Part shown: positions 61,741 through 64,000 of the stretch, piece after piece
How positions within the stretch are numbered: the first letter of the stretch is position 1
How the letters are laid out: each line of letters starts with the position of its first letter
Source of the DNA: Aristolochia californica
Taxonomy: Eukaryota; Streptophyta; Magnoliopsida; Piperales; Aristolochiaceae
Reading direction: 5' to 3'
Length of the DNA stretch: 64,000 nucleotides
Assembly: GCA_029961685.1 (NCBI GenBank)
Contig: JARWKL010000010.1
Coordinates: 18,993,931-19,057,930, forward strand
Program-made: the position numbers and the translations under genes
The notes under the pieces: generated by a model
What the model was told of the DNA's origin: nothing
Database searches by the model: none
The model's input: the letters and a program-made list of their open reading frames with translations, nothing else

Positions 61741-64000
61741 TTAACTTGAGAATTTAATTTTTTCTACTCCTTGACATTTTTCGATCATTAGGTCATTTGC
61801 ATCTTCGACATGTTTCTGACTTGCATATCCACCACATTTAAAACATGTTAGGATCAGTTAGAAGTCTCTTTCCTATTAAATTCCACCAAGCTATTAGGGG
61901 TTGTATTAGTGGAATTTCTCAAACATGGATAACAAAACTTTGGAGTTCATTTTTAGTGCGTGAAATAATTTTCTTCACTTAGATTTACGATAGTTTTCAA
62001 AGTTTTTTCCATACATAAACTCTAAAATTTTCATTTTGTTGTGCTCTATTTTCCATATATCTTTTTTGTTTATGAGAAAAATGGGAGAGTGAAAACTCAA
62101 GTTTGGATTTTAAAAAAAATTGAACATCCATAATGGAAATGCACATATGCTGAGAGAGATAATGCCAAAAAGTAATTGTGATTTTTAAGGATAGGCAAAA
62201 ACTTGGTGATTTGGCTCTGGTTAATATCCAACCACACGTTTACTTGTGAATTTAATTTTTGCTACTCGAAATTTTTGGATCATAAAGTCCTTTGCATCTT
62301 CAACATGTTTCTAGCATGCATATCCACCACATTTAAAACATGTTAGGAGCAGTTAGAAGTCTTTTTCTTATAAAATTGCAACAAGCTAATAGGGGTTGTA
62401 CTAGTGGAATTTCCCAAACATGGATAACTAAACTTTGGAGTTCATTTTTAGTGCGTGAAATAATTTTCTTCTCTTACATTTATTATAGTTTTCAATTTTT
62501 TTTGGATACATAAACTCTAAAATTTTTATTTTGTTGTGAACTATTTGCCTTATATCTTTTTTGTTTACGAGAAAAATGCGAGAGTGAAAACTCAAGTTTG
62601 GATTTGAAAAAAAATTGAACATCCAAAATGGAAATGCACAAAATCTAAGAGAGATAAATCCAAAATGTATCTGGGATTTTTAAGGAAACGCAAAAAGTGG
62701 GTTGTTCGGCTCTGGTAAATATCCAACCACACGTTAACTTGAGAATTAAATTTTTTCTACTCCTTGAAATTTTTGGATCATTAGGTCATTTGTGTCTTCA
62801 ACAAGTTTCTGGCATGCACATCCACCACATTTAAAAATATTTAGGATCAGTTAGAATTCTCTTTCTTATAAAATTCCACCAAGCTATTAGGGGTTGTACT
62901 AGTCAAATTTCCCAAACATGGATAACAAAACTTTGGAGTTCATTTTTAGTGCGTGAAATAATTTTTTTCACTTACATTTATTATTGTTTTCAATTTTTTT
63001 TCGCATACATAAACTCTAAACTTTTCATTTTGTTGTGATCTATTTTCCTTATAACTTTTTTGTTTATGAGAAAAATGGGAGAGTGAAAACTCAAGTTTGG
63101 ATTTGAAAAAAAATTGAACATCCAAAATGGAAATTTGCAAATGTTGAGAGAGATAATTCCAAAAAGTATCTTTGATTTTTAAGGATAGGCAAAAAGTGGG
63201 TTGTTTTGCTCTGGTAAATATCCAACCTCACAGTAACTTGAGAATTTAATTTTTTCAACTCCTTGAAATTTTTGGATCATTACGTCATTTGCATCTTCAA
63301 CATGTTTCTTGCATGCATATCCACCACATTTAAAACATTTTACGATCAGTTAGAAGTCTCTTTCTTATAAAATTCCACCAAGCTATTAGGGGTTGTACTA
63401 GTGGAATTTCCCAAACATGGATAACAAAATCTTGGAGTTCATTTTTAGTGCGTGAAAAAATTTTCTTCTCTAATATTTATTATTATTTTTAAACTTTTTT
63501 TCATACATAATCTCTAAAATTTTCATTTTTTTATGATCTATTTGCCTTATATCTTTTTTGTTTACGCGAAAAATGGGAGAGAAAAAACTCAAGTTTGGTT
63601 TTGAAAAAAAAAATTGAACAACCATAATGGAAATTCAAAAAAGTTGAGAGAGATAATTCCAAAAAGTATCTGTGATTTTTAAGGATAGGCAAAAACTGGG
63701 TGATTTGGCTCTGGTAAATATCCAACCACACGTTAACATGAGAATTTAATTTTTTGAATTTTTTGGATCATTAGGTCATTTGCATCTTGAACATGTTTCT
63801 AGCATGCATATCCACCACATTTAAAACATTTTAGGATTAATTAGAAGTCTCTATCTTATAAAATTCCACCAAGCTATTAGGGGTTGTACTATTGGAATTT
63901 CCCAAACTTGGAGAACAAAACCGTGGAGTTCAATTTTAGTGCATGAAAAAAAAATTTCACTAACATTTATTATAGTTTTCAAAATATTTTGCATACATAA
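61741..64000 (+). repeat. Diverged monomers to the end of the window
   Basis: Units with landmarks 61846, 62341, 62839, 63338 and 63829. Spacing is 491-499 bp. The last unit is cut at 64000 in its T-rich part, so the array continues. No gene, terminator or unique flank is seen. Confidence 0.88.

Larger units (their letters stand above)
1..64000 (+). repeat. ~497-bp satellite DNA array (whole window)
   Basis: The whole window is one head-to-tail tandem array. A phase landmark (T of TGT in 'acatgttaggatcag') recurs at, for example, 291, 788, 1286, 1785, then 6251, 6749, 7247, and near the end 61347, 61846, 62341, 62839, 63338, 63829. Most spacings are 494-500 bp and about 130 units are present. 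All units have the same orientation, and I saw no inversion and no foreign insert. The sequence is strongly AT-rich, with A and T tracts throughout. Neighbouring units differ by many substitutions and small indels, so this is not a recently amplified perfect array. The order of variants shows local higher-order repeats. The family is not one I can name. It is a eukaryotic satellite; chromosomal location is unknown. Confidence 0.99.

Noticed and set aside
1..64000. 5S rDNA tandem array, since 5S units are often near 500 bp
   Set aside because: No 120-bp conserved GC-richer gene and no pol III internal box A or C pattern was seen in the monomer; the whole unit is AT-rich and varies along its length.
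1..64000. CRISPR array
   Set aside because: Repeat units are about 497 bp with no short repeat and unique spacer alternation, and the whole unit is repeated.
1..64000. CENP-B box in the monomer
   Set aside because: The box needs two CpG-containing parts (TTCG and CGGG). The conserved CpGs of this monomer lie in other contexts, and I saw no match in the units read.
1..64000. Embedded transposon or retroelement
   Set aside because: Unit spacing is continuous throughout. The large spacing changes (534, 269, 219, 444 and 107 bp) are all explained by internal duplications or deletions of the monomer, with no foreign sequence.
1..64000. Assembly artefact by repeated collapse or echo
   Set aside because: Units differ at many positions and HOR copies carry private changes, so copies were not made by duplicating one read. 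A collapse in true copy number remains possible and cannot be judged from the sequence.

Overview
The window is one uninterrupted array of AT-rich eukaryotic satellite DNA. A single monomer of about 497 bp (usually 494-500) is repeated head-to-tail, always in the same orientation, from base 1 to base 64000. It begins and ends mid-unit, so the array continues past both ends. Using the base T of the TGT in the landmark 'acatgttaggatcag' as a phase marker, I located about 130 successive units by eye. No protein-coding gene, tRNA, rRNA, transposon or CRISPR array is supported. The many open frames of 60-110 codons, mostly on the minus strand, are the same stop-poor part of the monomer seen again and again.

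Organism: this must be a eukaryote, because nothing bacterial, viral or organellar looks like this. CpG is rare. The few CpG positions of the monomer appear across units as CG, TG and CA, the pattern left by cytosine methylation followed by deamination. That fits a plant or an animal that methylates its DNA. The sequence alone does not decide between them, and I do not recognise the family by name. A centromeric, pericentromeric or subtelomeric block is possible, but position cannot be read from the sequence.

Layout: at fine scale the array is a patchwork of local higher-order repeats (HORs) in different registers, set in diverged monomers. 1-3970 holds two copies of a 4-unit HOR of about 1.98 kb. 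3971-14400 is mostly monomeric, with a 37-bp duplication (7.5 kb), a unit that lost about 229 bp (8.49 kb), smaller deletions (9.5 and 11.04 kb) and a 107-bp tandem duplication (11.41-11.63 kb). 14400-17376 holds two copies of a 3-unit HOR. 17377-28400 is monomeric, with a nearly identical block of about 490 bp at 20.9 and 24.1 kb and a unit that lost about 279 bp at 22.45 kb. 28400-31380 holds two copies of another 3-unit HOR. 36.0-37.5 and 39.5-41.0 kb share a 3-unit segment. 41.2-45.2 kb holds two copies of a 4-unit HOR, called ABCD here, which runs into a 2-unit HOR at 44.9-46.9 kb. A third ABCD-like copy lies 16.4 kb away, at 59.9-61.7 kb. The rest is monomeric with adjacent look-alike pairs.

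Nothing here works as a gene set. The biology is that of a satellite evolving by unequal exchange and local copying. Each monomer carries conserved small structures: a cluster of CATG palindromes, a 10-bp GGAATTTCCC motif, a switch from T-rich to A-rich strand composition, and an imperfect hairpin. These are the most plausible places for protein binding or chromatin function, but no function is shown. All similarities were judged by eye; no alignment was run.
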